Source of the DNA: a virus
Length of the DNA stretch: 36,103 nucleotides
IMG/VR virus record: IMGVR_UViG_3300032296_004192
Location: 1 to 36,103 of that record
Reading direction: 5' to 3' (one strand)
Position numbers and translations under genes: made by a program. The notes below the pieces were generated by a model, which was not told the origin of the DNA, ran no database searches, and worked only from the letters and a program-made list of their open reading frames with translations. How positions within the stretch are numbered: the first letter of the stretch is position 1; each line of letters begins with the position of its first letter. Below, one piece after another: positions 23,701 through 30,218 of the stretch.

Positions 23701-26195
23701 GCTATGTTTCCGCCACAGATCAGGATGGTAACTTCAGCGTCGGTCCATACTTCAACGTCAACCTGCGTAGCGGACAAATCACCTTTGCCGGACAATTAAA
23801 TCTAGGGGTAATTGATGCCCTGGAATTACGGGGCAGTCCCGGTGTTCCCATTTATGAATTTGTCTCCGCCATTAGATCACAAATCAACGCCAAGAATACC
23901 GCCATCCCCACAGAAAAAGCCGTTAGAGACTGGGTAGTTTCCGCACTGGGGTCACTCTTCAACAAAGAGCCAACAACCTCCGGCGGTACATCCGCCTCCG
24001 CCGGACAACTGGTGCAACTTACCTCAGAAGGCATAGTAGACCCTTCAATGGTGAGAATCCCCGTCAGCAACATATTCACCGTTGCCAATGAAGCAGCGAG
24101 ATTAGTTACCAGCATTTCCGGCGTGGCTTTAAAAGCCGGGGATTATGTAGTTCAACTTAGCCCCGCCCCCGCCGCAAAATACATACTCAAAGCCTTGCCC
24201 GCCACCAACGCCGCCAACTGGGATCTATTTTCCACAGATAGCTTTGATGCTTCGGTAATTGTTTCCGGGCGAATTAGCCCCGCCAGAATAGCCAATGGCA
24301 CAGCAAACGACAACACCTTTGCCAGTGGCGGCGGCAACTGGCTGCCTACCGTCCAAAACCTCAAACCCGGCAGCAATTCCCCAATCCAAATTGGCACACA
24401 ATCAGGCACAACCCCCGTATCCGGCGGACAAGCCGGGTTTATTGAAATAGACATTGCGAAGGCAGCCTTCACAACTGGGCAAACCACAGGCTCATCAACT
24501 ATTGGAGTCGCAGCATTTAACTACGACGACTTCTTGATCTCAAATTCCATTATCTCCATCAGAGACAGACTCAAATCCGCCTCATCCCCCCTATCCTTTG
24601 ATGCCACCACGGGCATCCTATCCATCCCACGAGCAACGAGCATTCAATCCGGCTTTTTAGCCGCCGCCGACTGGATTTTATTCAATAGCTTAAGCAGCAG
24701 AGGCAACCACGTCGGTACGCAACTAGCATCTACAATCAGCGACTTTGGCACTAGCGTGGATGCCCGCATCACCCTACAAAAAGGAGTTGTTAACGGCATC
24801 GCCTCCCTAGATGCTAGTGGGCAAATTCCCTCATCACAAATCCCAGCGATCGCCGTCACAAACACCTTTGTAGTTGCCTCGCAAGCTGCCATGTTAGCTC
24901 TTACCGTTCAGCCAGGCGACATAGCCGTTCGCACCGACCTGAACAAAACCTTTATTCTCGCCTCCACTCCTGCCACCACACTAAGTAATTGGGTCGAGAT
25001 TCTTGCCCCACTAGATAGCGTTTCTTCTGTCAATGGACTTTCTGGGGTAGTGACTCTAGTAGCCAGCGACGTTGGCGCTTACACCACCGCCCAAGTCAAC
25101 ACCTTGCTTGCGGGAAAACTAAGCAGCATCGCAGACGCATCCATAACGACGGCTAAAATTGCAGACGCATCCATAACGACGGCTAAAATTGCAGACGCAT
25201 CCATAACGACGGCTAAAATTGCAGACGCATCCATAACGACGGCTAAAATTGCAGACGCATCCATAACGTCGGCTAAAATTGCAGGCGCGTTAATTGCTTT
25301 GGCTAACCCCAGCCACATTACTAACAGTGATTTTAAAATTACTCAAGCTACCACAACACCCACTACAGGAGTTTCCGTAACAGCAGGAAACGCTGTACCT
25401 ACCGCATCCTTGGGCTATCCAGTGTTTGATTGCTGGTTTGCGTATTGTTTGGGTACGAACGGCACTTTGTCCCAAGTGGCACAAACAGCTACAGCACCAG
25501 CAAGGCTTCAATTAGCTACACTTGCTAATTCAACAGGTGCAGGTGTAGGACAGAGGATAGAGTCCCTCAACTCTATTAACTTGGCAAACAAAACAGTCAC
25601 ATTATCTTTTAGTTGCTCCCACACTAACCTAACTTCACTTACAGTCACAGCTAACAGACCTACTACTAATGCTGATGTATTTGGTACTATTGGCACACCT
25701 ACTAAAACCCAAGTAGCAGCTACAAACATTAGTATCAATAGCACCTTAACCCGCTACACCTGGACATTCACCTGTACAGCAGATGTGGATAAAGGGCTAG
25801 AAATACTCTTTACTCTTGGCTCTAATGCCAGTGCTGGGACGTTTCAACTAGCTAATGTAAGGTTAGAAGAAGGTTCGTCCGCCGCTGCATTTATTCCTAC
25901 TGATTATGGGACGGAATTAGTTAAGTGTCAGCGATATTTTCGGAATTTATCTAACCTGTTTTATGGTTATTATTCTTCAAATGGAACGATTTCTACTGAA
26001 GTTTTGCACGTTGGTATGTTTGGTGCAAATAGAGTTAGAAACATAATATCAGAAAGCAGAAATGGTGCTTTTGTTAGTCTTGGTAATGGAGTTAATGCAG
26101 ACGCAACAAAAGTTAGCTACACTATATCTGGTGTTACCGCACCTGCTAATGTTGGTGCAAATCCAATTTTTACTGTTAGTGCTTATATTCCTTAG
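20715..26195 (+). CDS. Large modular tail fibre (1826 aa)
   Basis: Modules in order: an N-terminal anchoring segment with a short PPG; a beta-helix-type start at about residues 212-300 (RIYVSPMGSDTNDGRSPETS, then SIYVATGEYIEDNP), as in pectate-lyase-like spikes; further beta-helix and Ig-like beta domains; paired repeats around VSNIFTVANEAA and VTNTFVVASQAA; five copies of ADASITTAKI (residues about 1473-1522); and a C-terminal domain ending DYGTELVKCQRYFR plus a tip. That ending (ELxxCQRY) is a common receptor-binding end, preceded by a carbohydrate-binding-like beta-sandwich. From about 25290 the codon style is visibly different, suggesting exchange of the receptor end. It would bind the host envelope polysaccharide. 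Confidence 0.85.
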   Translation: MEVNPIENPRVLVSPAAQGPPGTVAEFGLGSVTLVSSFTIPPSGGVVVSPSSGNFLNDGDFIYGNINGIEGTLSRADNVYTFSRQTPGTAVPVTGGVASFYPLRSNQIIFCTDTITTLRNRPAVTTDEKVFVGGRANTNDEQWAIYRADPTDNISSDDGALIIVSSGGTRWKRIAAGSNGLSIASALTLGGVKIGTGIPITGDGTISSYKYSNRIYVSPMGSDTNDGRSPETSLRTIKTAARLAASTPTVESIYVATGEYIEDNPVYLPPGTAVIGDNLRRTIVKPLNEGRDFFWWSSGCYINYLVFQDYYFGGQGLLDTSSQANDREFPATGLTFKLFPGHTLQRVPGVYKDGAGLISFQRVSIINGAYDFMISLNPDLVIPDGGQAWKTDIGYIVDAVANDLKAGGNVNAIKTGTAYRDINGELISGINAAKVLQIKQAFNKARELCKAAIMNVPPNYGTIDTCNPGACTQVSNTIDSLFDIAIFILDGGDIPPYNSGSSYILIDQEWIEVFDITGDTITIANTGKRGVNNPVTGANSTAAKHINGAVVSQAGRAFRYAVAFPDQSGYIGKGRISISGVAVIGTGTKFTTECFPNWQLKVGNISYTIQSINSNTSITLKEIGTAQADKTYKIIPKKEQIFLSPYIQNCSNISVLGNSYYDDSIKAYDADKTRAGGMLVDNLQLDNKTPVPSNVSDAFTQVAFGGIGFHLKNDAYAQLVSVFQVFSGVGVLTESGGYASITNSATNFGDIGLVAAGFSNKAMPSFRDATVTFIENATKPGFNTTPTDILSSSFASDSGGLKTKATITVSATDISKFEAGQTIAIAEHTSTPTINGTNLTISGVNFSGNSIEVILNIAYPNTRINGAATGNITITSGKLETKVTVNGFKQNPLANYIVKITDLPSHPSGIEYTVSEIKNELLGGVCTFTLGQVIPASVLATLAANRPIELRSPSTINSSSHTFEYVGAGINYTALPINGGRTDKSKQAIEINGGKCYVSATDQDGNFSVGPYFNVNLRSGQITFAGQLNLGVIDALELRGSPGVPIYEFVSAIRSQINAKNTAIPTEKAVRDWVVSALGSLFNKEPTTSGGTSASAGQLVQLTSEGIVDPSMVRIPVSNIFTVANEAARLVTSISGVALKAGDYVVQLSPAPAAKYILKALPATNAANWDLFSTDSFDASVIVSGRISPARIANGTANDNTFASGGGNWLPTVQNLKPGSNSPIQIGTQSGTTPVSGGQAGFIEIDIAKAAFTTGQTTGSSTIGVAAFNYDDFLISNSIISIRDRLKSASSPLSFDATTGILSIPRATSIQSGFLAAADWILFNSLSSRGNHVGTQLASTISDFGTSVDARITLQKGVVNGIASLDASGQIPSSQIPAIAVTNTFVVASQAAMLALTVQPGDIAVRTDLNKTFILASTPATTLSNWVEILAPLDSVSSVNGLSGVVTLVASDVGAYTTAQVNTLLAGKLSSIADASITTAKIADASITTAKIADASITTAKIADASITTAKIADASITSAKIAGALIALANPSHITNSDFKITQATTTPTTGVSVTAGNAVPTASLGYPVFDCWFAYCLGTNGTLSQVAQTATAPARLQLATLANSTGAGVGQRIESLNSINLANKTVTLSFSCSHTNLTSLTVTANRPTTNADVFGTIGTPTKTQVAATNISINSTLTRYTWTFTCTADVDKGLEILFTLGSNASAGTFQLANVRLEEGSSAAAFIPTDYGTELVKCQRYFRNLSNLFYGYYSSNGTISTEVLHVGMFGANRVRNIISESRNGAFVSLGNGVNADATKVSYTISGVTAPANVGANPIFTVSAYIP
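25131..25280 (+). repeat. 30-bp tandem repeat, five copies, in the fibre gene
   Basis: Identical 30-bp units start at 25131, 25161, 25191 and 25221; the fifth, at 25251, has one change (GACGG to GTCGG) and a degenerate sixth follows. Each unit codes for the ten residues ADASITTAKI. Copy number change stays in frame and would alter shaft length. The array sits exactly at the composition switch near 25.29 kb. Confidence 0.97.
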
Positions 26196-26204
26196 AGGGA
26201 AAAT

Positions 26205-26642
26205 ATGAATTTTTCATACAAATTGACAAATGATGCTGATTTAATAATCAGGCTGCCAGATAATGCCTACATCCCCAATGCTATCAACGGCGACTGGCAG
26301 CTTTATGAGGCTTGGTTAGCTGAAGGCAACACTCCCGAACCTGCTGATATTATTGTTCTACCTATGCCACCGGATTGGGATGGGTTAGCAAGTAAAGTTT
26401 TAGGAGGAGAGTTGCTTCCTTTATTTAATAGACTTACTTCTGAGGCTATTAATTCCAATGCTATCAGCTTGGCAAGAAACGACATCAATTTAGCTGTTAC
26501 TGTTGTTAAAAATGAAAATGCTTTAGCTGCTGGGTTAGCTTTGCTGCAACAATGCGGATTTGTGTTTACTGAGGAAGAAAAACAGCTTTGGAATAATGCA
26601 ATTCAAGAATTGCATTTTAGTGATTTAGTTCAAGTTGACTAA
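26205..26642 (+). CDS. Tail fibre assembly-like protein (145 aa)
   Basis: ATG 26205 follows GAGGGAAAAT. Its start, [26 protein letters not shown], and [15 protein letters not shown] match the beginning of phage tail fibre assembly or fibre-chaperone proteins, where a short domain with IPxDxxNxDYxxYxxWLAxGNxPEP is typical. The C-terminal half is helical. It directly follows the fibre with AT-rich, host-like codons like the fibre's 3' end, so both were probably acquired together. It is the last gene of the plus-strand structural operon. Confidence 0.75.
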   Translation: MNFSYKLTNDADLIIRLPDNAYIPNAINGDWQLYEAWLAEGNTPEPADIIVLPMPPDWDGLASKVLGGELLPLFNRLTSEAINSNAISLARNDINLAVTVVKNENALAAGLALLQQCGFVFTEEEKQLWNNAIQELHFSDLVQVD

Positions 26643-26664
26643 TGGAAAACCCATTAGCACAACC

Positions 26665-26687
26665 TTAGTTCAAAAGCATTGAACTAA
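26665..26687 (+). terminator. Hairpin after the structural operon
   Basis: TTAGTTCAA (26665-26673), loop AAGCA and TTGAACTAA (26679-26687) form a perfect 9-bp stem 22 bases after the last tail gene. There is no T-run on the plus side, so it is an imperfect intrinsic terminator or a 3'-end stabiliser. A smaller stem, ATGG-AAAA-CCCAT, precedes it. Confidence 0.5.
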
Positions 26688-26689
26688 CG

Positions 26690-27107
26690 TAAAAACCTTT
26701 ACTGATAATACATTCTAAGATTTTATTTACCGCCTAGCGAAGCGGCGGGTGTTTACTTAGGGTTTTCTCCGACCCCCTAAGTAACACGGGGTCGGATTGC
26801 CGTTTTTGTAGGGGCATGATACAAAATATTTTCTCTTGGCATTTCTGCTCAACTGCAAACTGTAATTTTTTGAGCCTGTTTTAGCGTAGCGGTGACTGAC
26901 TGCCTGGATCAATCCAGGGGCTAAACGACTATTTGGCTGGCAGTCAGGCAAAAACAGGCATGGGGGAGAGTCCTGAGAGGGGTACTCCCCTCTCGTGTAC
27001 TTGTGCAATCCAAGGATATGGCTGAAATAACGAATTGTGGTGTTTAGATGTTGTTCTGTCTTGGGAAAGATTTTGTAATCCCTTATGGGATTACAAATAC
27101 TTTTTTG
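26690..27107 (+). ncRNA. Candidate large structured RNA between structural operon and 27139
   Basis: No gene is convincing in these roughly 420 bases, yet self-complementarity is dense. Left part: CCGCC/GGCGG (26730-26748) and two overlapping, mutually exclusive stems, TTACTTAGGG/CCCTAAGTAA (26753-26784) and CCGACCCC/GGGGTCGG (26769-26795). Centre: nested arms GCCTGTTTT/AAAACAGGC (26874-26882 with 26951-26959), TGACTGCC/GGCAGTCA (26897-26904 with 26939-26946) and CCTGGAT/ATCCAGG (26903-26918). Right: GAGAGGGG/CCCCTCTC (26975-26994), then a terminator at 27072. Nested perfect stems that end in a terminator are what a ncRNA looks like, though a replication origin is an alternative. Orientation is inferred from the terminator. 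No known RNA class was recognised. Confidence 0.35.
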
Positions 27108-27108
27108 A
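27072..27108 (+). terminator. Strong intrinsic terminator
   Basis: TTTGTAATCCC (27072-27082), loop TTAT, and GGGATTACAAA (27087-27097) form a perfect 11-bp stem followed by TACTTTTTTG. It would end a plus-strand transcript coming from the structured region, and may also end the minus-strand gene at 27139 from the other side. Confidence 0.85.
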
Positions 27109-27138
27109 TAGCAACTTATAAGAATGGCATTTTAACAG

Positions 27139-27534
27139 TTAAAAAATACTTTCCTTATCTGCCAGTGATTCTAATGAGCATTTTGCCATTGCTACAGCGT
27201 GTTCCATGTTAATTACTATGTAAAAAGGGGTGTATTTTTGTTTACCATTATCCTCTCTACTCCACCAGTATTCACCATCGCCACAGATAAATACTGTAGC
27301 TTCACCATGTTCTGTGATTATGTGTTCTGTTTGTTTTTCTACACCGTCTATCCAAGCTTGGCATTCTTCTACTGTGTCAAAGATTTTGCACTTGTCACAC
27401 ATTAACCCTTTTGGATTCCAGCAAATCACAACAAACTTACCTTTGTTATGGAACATTGGATTTATGAGTACAAAGTCTTTTTCTATTTGGGCGATCCATC
27501 TGTTTGGTGAGTAGTGCGGTTCTGGTAGTTGCAT
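27139..27534 (-). CDS. Unknown 131-aa protein
   Basis: ATG at 27534, reading left, in an AT-rich 57-bp gap shared with the divergent gene at 27592. The product has aromatic and acidic patches, a CDKC pair (LMCDKCKIFD), YWWSREDNG and a helical end. It is soluble with no signal peptide. It is the only minus-strand gene between the structural operon and Rep, so it may be regulatory or accessory. No family is recognised. Confidence 0.65.
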   Translation of the reverse strand: MQLPEPHYSPNRWIAQIEKDFVLINPMFHNKGKFVVICWNPKGLMCDKCKIFDTVEECQAWIDGVEKQTEHIITEHGEATVFICGDGEYWWSREDNGKQKYTPFYIVINMEHAVAMAKCSLESLADKESIF

Positions 27535-27591
27535 ATTTTTTATTATTTATTTTGGTTATATTTGTAGTAGTTCTATAAATTCTACTTAATT

Positions 27592-28335
27592 ATGACTAAG
27601 ACAAAATTTTTAACCGCTACAGTTACAGATGTTTTGATAGGTTTGTTGGTAATTGAAGGGCTTATGGATGAAAACAGTGATTTTTATGTTGGTGTTCCGC
27701 AAGCTGCCGATATTTTTGAGACATCCAGAAACATTGCTGCTAGAGACTTTAAACGCTTACTAGGAGAGGCTTTCAAGACATCCGATCTTAAGACGGAGTT
27801 CAATAAATATAAAACATTGGGGATGCCTTTGTCTGTATTTGAGTTATTACTTAATAGTTTGGATCGTAAGGGCAATATCAAAGCTCAAGAGTTAAGGGAT
27901 TCTTTGGCAGGATTATCATTACATCAATTATTCTGTGATGCTTTTAAAATTAAATTTGAAGCTCAAGAGCGTCAAGAGTGGTTGAAAACCAGAATGTTAA
28001 CTAAAGAAACATTCTGGTTTATGGGTTCTGCTATTGAATCTTATTATTTACGTCATCCAAGGATTGAAAAATATCCTAATCAAAATTATTCAGAAGCTTT
28101 TGATGCCCTCAATAAAGCTTTGTTTGGCAAAAAGTCTAGAGACATAAAAGCAATTTTGGGGATTGGTAAAAATACATTGAATCGTGATCACTTCGGGAAG
28201 GAGTCTTTAAAGAAGATAGAAATGATACAGCGTATTGCAGAAGCTCAAATAGATCACCAGGATGTTAAGCCTGTAGATGCTGTTAAATTTGCAGTTGGTA
28301 TTATGAACTACCAGGTTAGTGATTTTAGGGATTAG
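27592..28335 (+). CDS. Antirepressor-like / Bro-like regulator, C-terminal type (247 aa)
   Basis: The first 60 residues (DVLIGLLVIEGLMDENSDFYVGVPQAADIFETSRNIA, in pieces) contain the VGVPQAADxFxxxxNxAxRDxKxLLGE pattern found in cyanobacterial phage proteins related to Bro/antirepressor families. The block LAGLSLHQLFCDAFKIKFEAQERQEWLK and the helical end (HPVDAV-like KPVDAVKFAV) are shared with that group by my reading. Such proteins often interfere with a phage repressor or mark cyanobacterial mobile elements. It is divergent from 27139. The role is inferred; the gene itself is well supported. Confidence 0.6.
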   Translation: MTKTKFLTATVTDVLIGLLVIEGLMDENSDFYVGVPQAADIFETSRNIAARDFKRLLGEAFKTSDLKTEFNKYKTLGMPLSVFELLLNSLDRKGNIKAQELRDSLAGLSLHQLFCDAFKIKFEAQERQEWLKTRMLTKETFWFMGSAIESYYLRHPRIEKYPNQNYSEAFDALNKALFGKKSRDIKAILGIGKNTLNRDHFGKESLKKIEMIQRIAEAQIDHQDVKPVDAVKFAVGIMNYQVSDFRD

Positions 28336-28357
28336 GTATTTTCCGCCTTCACTTGAA

Positions 28358-28410
28358 TTATGAGGGATAACGGGCGCACGAAGTAAGCCTGATTATCCCT
28401 GCACAGTAAG
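28358..28410. other. Inverted repeat, candidate part of the Rep origin
   Basis: AGGGATAA (about 28363-28370) pairs with TTATCCCT (about 28393-28400), 8-bp arms around an ACGGGCGC-containing loop. TTTTGATAG follows at 28422-28430, close to the CTTGATA nick region of pC194/pUB110-type double-strand origins. A stem next to such a site, just upstream of a Rep_1 gene, is the expected layout. The nick site is a guess. Confidence 0.35.
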
Positions 28411-28442
28411 GCTTTCAGCTATTTTGATAGATAAAAATTGAA

Positions 28443-28491
28443 AAATCCGTGATAGAGTTGGATTACCACACCACAACTGAATCACGGATTT
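28443..28491. promoter_or_regulatory. 11-bp inverted repeat before rep
   Basis: AAATCCGTGAT (28443-28453) and ATCACGGATTT (28481-28491) are perfect 11-bp arms around 27 bases, ending eight bases before ATG 28500. The alternative GTG start 28449 lies inside the first arm. The position suits autoregulation of Rep or a translational hairpin. Confidence 0.6.
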
Positions 28492-28499
28492 CTTTTGCC

Positions 28500-29438
28500 A
28501 TGACCGATATTTCGGCTGCGGCGAATATTTCTAATACTCCTAGTTTAACTGATTTATCCCAAAGGGACAAGCCCTGGGATAAACATCGTTCTAATGCAGA
28601 TAAAGTATCAACTTATTATGCAGGTAGTGAGTTTCAGGATTATTCGGCTCGGATTAATGACTGTTCTGAATTGTTAGATTTCCGTCTTGTACCAGATGCA
28701 GACGAGGGATTGATGAAGTTGAAATTAAATGCAGCTAGGTTTTGTAGAGTTAGACATTGCCCTGTTTGTCAGTGGCGGCGTAGTCTCATGTGGAAAGCAA
28801 AAGCTTATAAAATTCTTCCTAGAATTGTTATTGAGTATCCTACTTACCGTTGGTTGTTTTTGACTTTGACTGTGCGTAACTGCAAAATTACAGAGTTACG
28901 TAAAACATTAGATTGGATGCACGAATCATTTAAGCGGTTGACAAAGCTTAAAGATTTTCCTGCATTGGGATGGTTAAAGTCTACTGAAGTCACTAGGGGT
29001 AAAGATGGTTCTGCTCATCCTCACTTTCATTGCTTGCTCCTGGTGAAGCCTAGTTATTTTGGCAAGAATTATCTAAAGCAAGCTGATTGGGTTGAATTGT
29101 GGAAGCGATCGCTACGGATTGATTACAACCCAGTTTTAGATGTTCAGGCACTTAAGAAGGGTAAAAGCCCATCAGACTTAGTTCCTGAGTTGCTTAAATA
29201 CTGTACCAAGGAATCTGATTTAACGGCGGATCGAGAATGGTTTTTGGAATTGACCCGACAGCTTCATAAAGCGCGAACTATTGCTACTGGTGGAGTGCTT
29301 AAAGATTTTTTGAAGGATTTAGAAAGTGAACCAGATGATCTAATTGGCAAGGATGACGAAGGCGAGGAATTGGTTGATGAAGGGCATTTGTATTTTGGAT
29401 GGAAGCGTATGGAGAAAAAATATAGGTTGGTGGAATAA
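28500..29438 (+). CDS. rep: Rolling-circle replication initiator (Rep_1 family)
   Basis: With ATG 28500 the product is 312 aa; GTG 28449 would give 329 aa but starts within a hairpin arm. HUH-endonuclease motifs are clear: FLTLTVRN (about residues 120-127), the metal-binding HPHFH (173-177) and catalytic Tyr234 in KYCTKESD with Lys237. A Cys cluster FCRVRHCPVCQWRR (about 82-95) is the zinc-like feature of pUB110/pC194-type Reps. The protein would nick the double-strand origin, stay covalently bound and start rolling-circle replication. A Rep_1 gene beside a complete tail operon is uncommon and suggests an extrachromosomal, plasmid-like stage. Confidence 0.9.
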   Translation: MTDISAAANISNTPSLTDLSQRDKPWDKHRSNADKVSTYYAGSEFQDYSARINDCSELLDFRLVPDADEGLMKLKLNAARFCRVRHCPVCQWRRSLMWKAKAYKILPRIVIEYPTYRWLFLTLTVRNCKITELRKTLDWMHESFKRLTKLKDFPALGWLKSTEVTRGKDGSAHPHFHCLLLVKPSYFGKNYLKQADWVELWKRSLRIDYNPVLDVQALKKGKSPSDLVPELLKYCTKESDLTADREWFLELTRQLHKARTIATGGVLKDFLKDLESEPDDLIGKDDEGEELVDEGHLYFGWKRMEKKYRLVE

Positions 29439-29525
29439 TAGTGAACTACTTCGTAGATTACTATAAAATATGGTAGAATAAGAGTGAACTATAAAGTAGT
29501 CTACTAATTGCTGTTTGACTACTTT
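29433..29525 (+). promoter_or_regulatory. Repeat cluster, operator-like, before 29564
   Basis: GAATAATAGTGAACTA (29433-29448) recurs with one change at 29476-29491, 43 bases apart. Then AAAGTAGTC (29493-29501) pairs with GACTACTTT (29517-29525), a perfect 9-bp inverted repeat. TTGACT at 29515-29520 overlaps it. Direct plus inverted repeats just after rep and before a small basic protein suggest a regulator-binding or iteron region. Confidence 0.45.
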
Positions 29526-29563
29526 GTATTTTAATTGAAAACGTCACAAAATCAGAGGTAGTT

Positions 29564-29863
29564 ATGGTTAGAGGTGGTGCAAGATTAAATGCAGGTGCTA
29601 AAGCTAAGTGGAAGCATGGTAAAACTAAGACAATACGAGTACCCGAAGTTTTAGTAGATCAGGTTATTGACTATGCAAAAAAGTTAGATGATCAACAAGT
29701 TTCTGTATTTTCTGAGTCTTCTAAGGTTTTAAATCTTTCTGGAATATCTGTTTATATGCTTAGTGGAAAAAAGTTTGTTTATGTATCAGATTTGATTAAA
29801 CTAGGATATGACATAAAACCACATAGATTAGCTATAGCTGTTTCTATGGAGTCTAAGGGTTAG
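29564..29863 (+). CDS. Small basic DNA-binding-like plasmid protein (99 aa)
   Basis: ATG 29564 follows AGAGG. The start MVRGGARLNAGAKAKWKHG and TKTIRVPEVLVDQVIDYAKKLD fit a small cyanobacterial plasmid family in which a Gly/Arg-rich AP2-hook-like start precedes a strand-helix segment; such proteins are often near partition or replication genes. The second half (VYMLSGKKFVYVSDLIKLGYD) is less recognisable. It is probably a copy-control or DNA-binding regulator acting on the repeats upstream of it, by position alone. Confidence 0.6.
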   Translation: MVRGGARLNAGAKAKWKHGKTKTIRVPEVLVDQVIDYAKKLDDQQVSVFSESSKVLNLSGISVYMLSGKKFVYVSDLIKLGYDIKPHRLAIAVSMESKG

Positions 29864-29903
29864 CAATATTACTGTTTTGAATTTGTTACGATATCATAGA
29901 GGG

Positions 29904-29969
29904 GTGCGGGCCGATTTTGCTATTTTTTCTTTCAAATCTTTATATAGTAAGGGTTAAACCGTGCGGGCC
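29904..29969. repeat. Short direct repeat GTGCGGGCC
   Basis: GTGCGGGCC occurs at 29904-29912 and 29961-29969, 57 bases apart, both followed by T-rich sequence. They lie just upstream of the recombinase stub and could be arm-type sites or scars of an integration or deletion. This stretch has no convincing gene. Confidence 0.4.
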
Positions 29970-30050
29970 TGTTTTTATTTTTGGGGTAAATTATGTCTAG
30001 TCTCATTCCTTTTTCGGGTGATGGTTTTCTTGGTTTTGGTACTTTCCCTG

Positions 30051-30218
30051 ATGGTACGCCATGCCTACTGCATAAGATTAGCCACAGAATACAAAATCCC
30101 GGTCGCGATCGCTGCCAATTGGGCAGGTCACGAACCGGGAACTTATTTAAAAATTTATCAAAAATGGATTGGGGAAGCCGAAAAACGTAGAGTGTTTGAG
30201 GAAAGCCAATCTCGTTAA
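30051..30218 (+). pseudogene. 3' stub of a tyrosine recombinase (integrase)
   Basis: In the frame ending at 30216-30218, VRHAYCIRLATEYKIPVAIA is the box II R-H-x-x-x-x-R-L motif, followed by NWAGHEPGTYLKIYQKWI with the conserved Gly-His and the nucleophile Tyr within KIYQKW. That is only the last 50 or so residues of an enzyme normally 300-400 aa; the N-terminal and first catalytic parts (including the first Arg) are absent. Upstream codons are unrelated, so homology starts near 30051. The stop lies four bases from the convergent gene at 30215. The element has lost integration by its own recombinase, or the stub was left by a rearrangement. Confidence 0.8.

Noticed and set aside
20715-26195. 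Diversity-generating retroelement acting on the fibre or tip
   Set aside because: No reverse transcriptase, template repeat or adenine-biased variable region is visible in the window.
26757-27008. Minus-strand 83-aa frame
   Set aside because: It lies wholly within the inverted-repeat region, has unusual composition and no ribosome-binding site; the base pairing explains the sequence better.
26643-27138. Group II intron or retron
   Set aside because: No intron-encoded protein or reverse transcriptase, no domain V-like hairpin recognised, and no retron msr/msd layout.
28449-28499. Rep start at GTG 28449
   Set aside because: It falls inside an 11-bp inverted-repeat arm, lacks an SD, and adds residues not needed for the domain; kept only as an alternative to ATG 28500.
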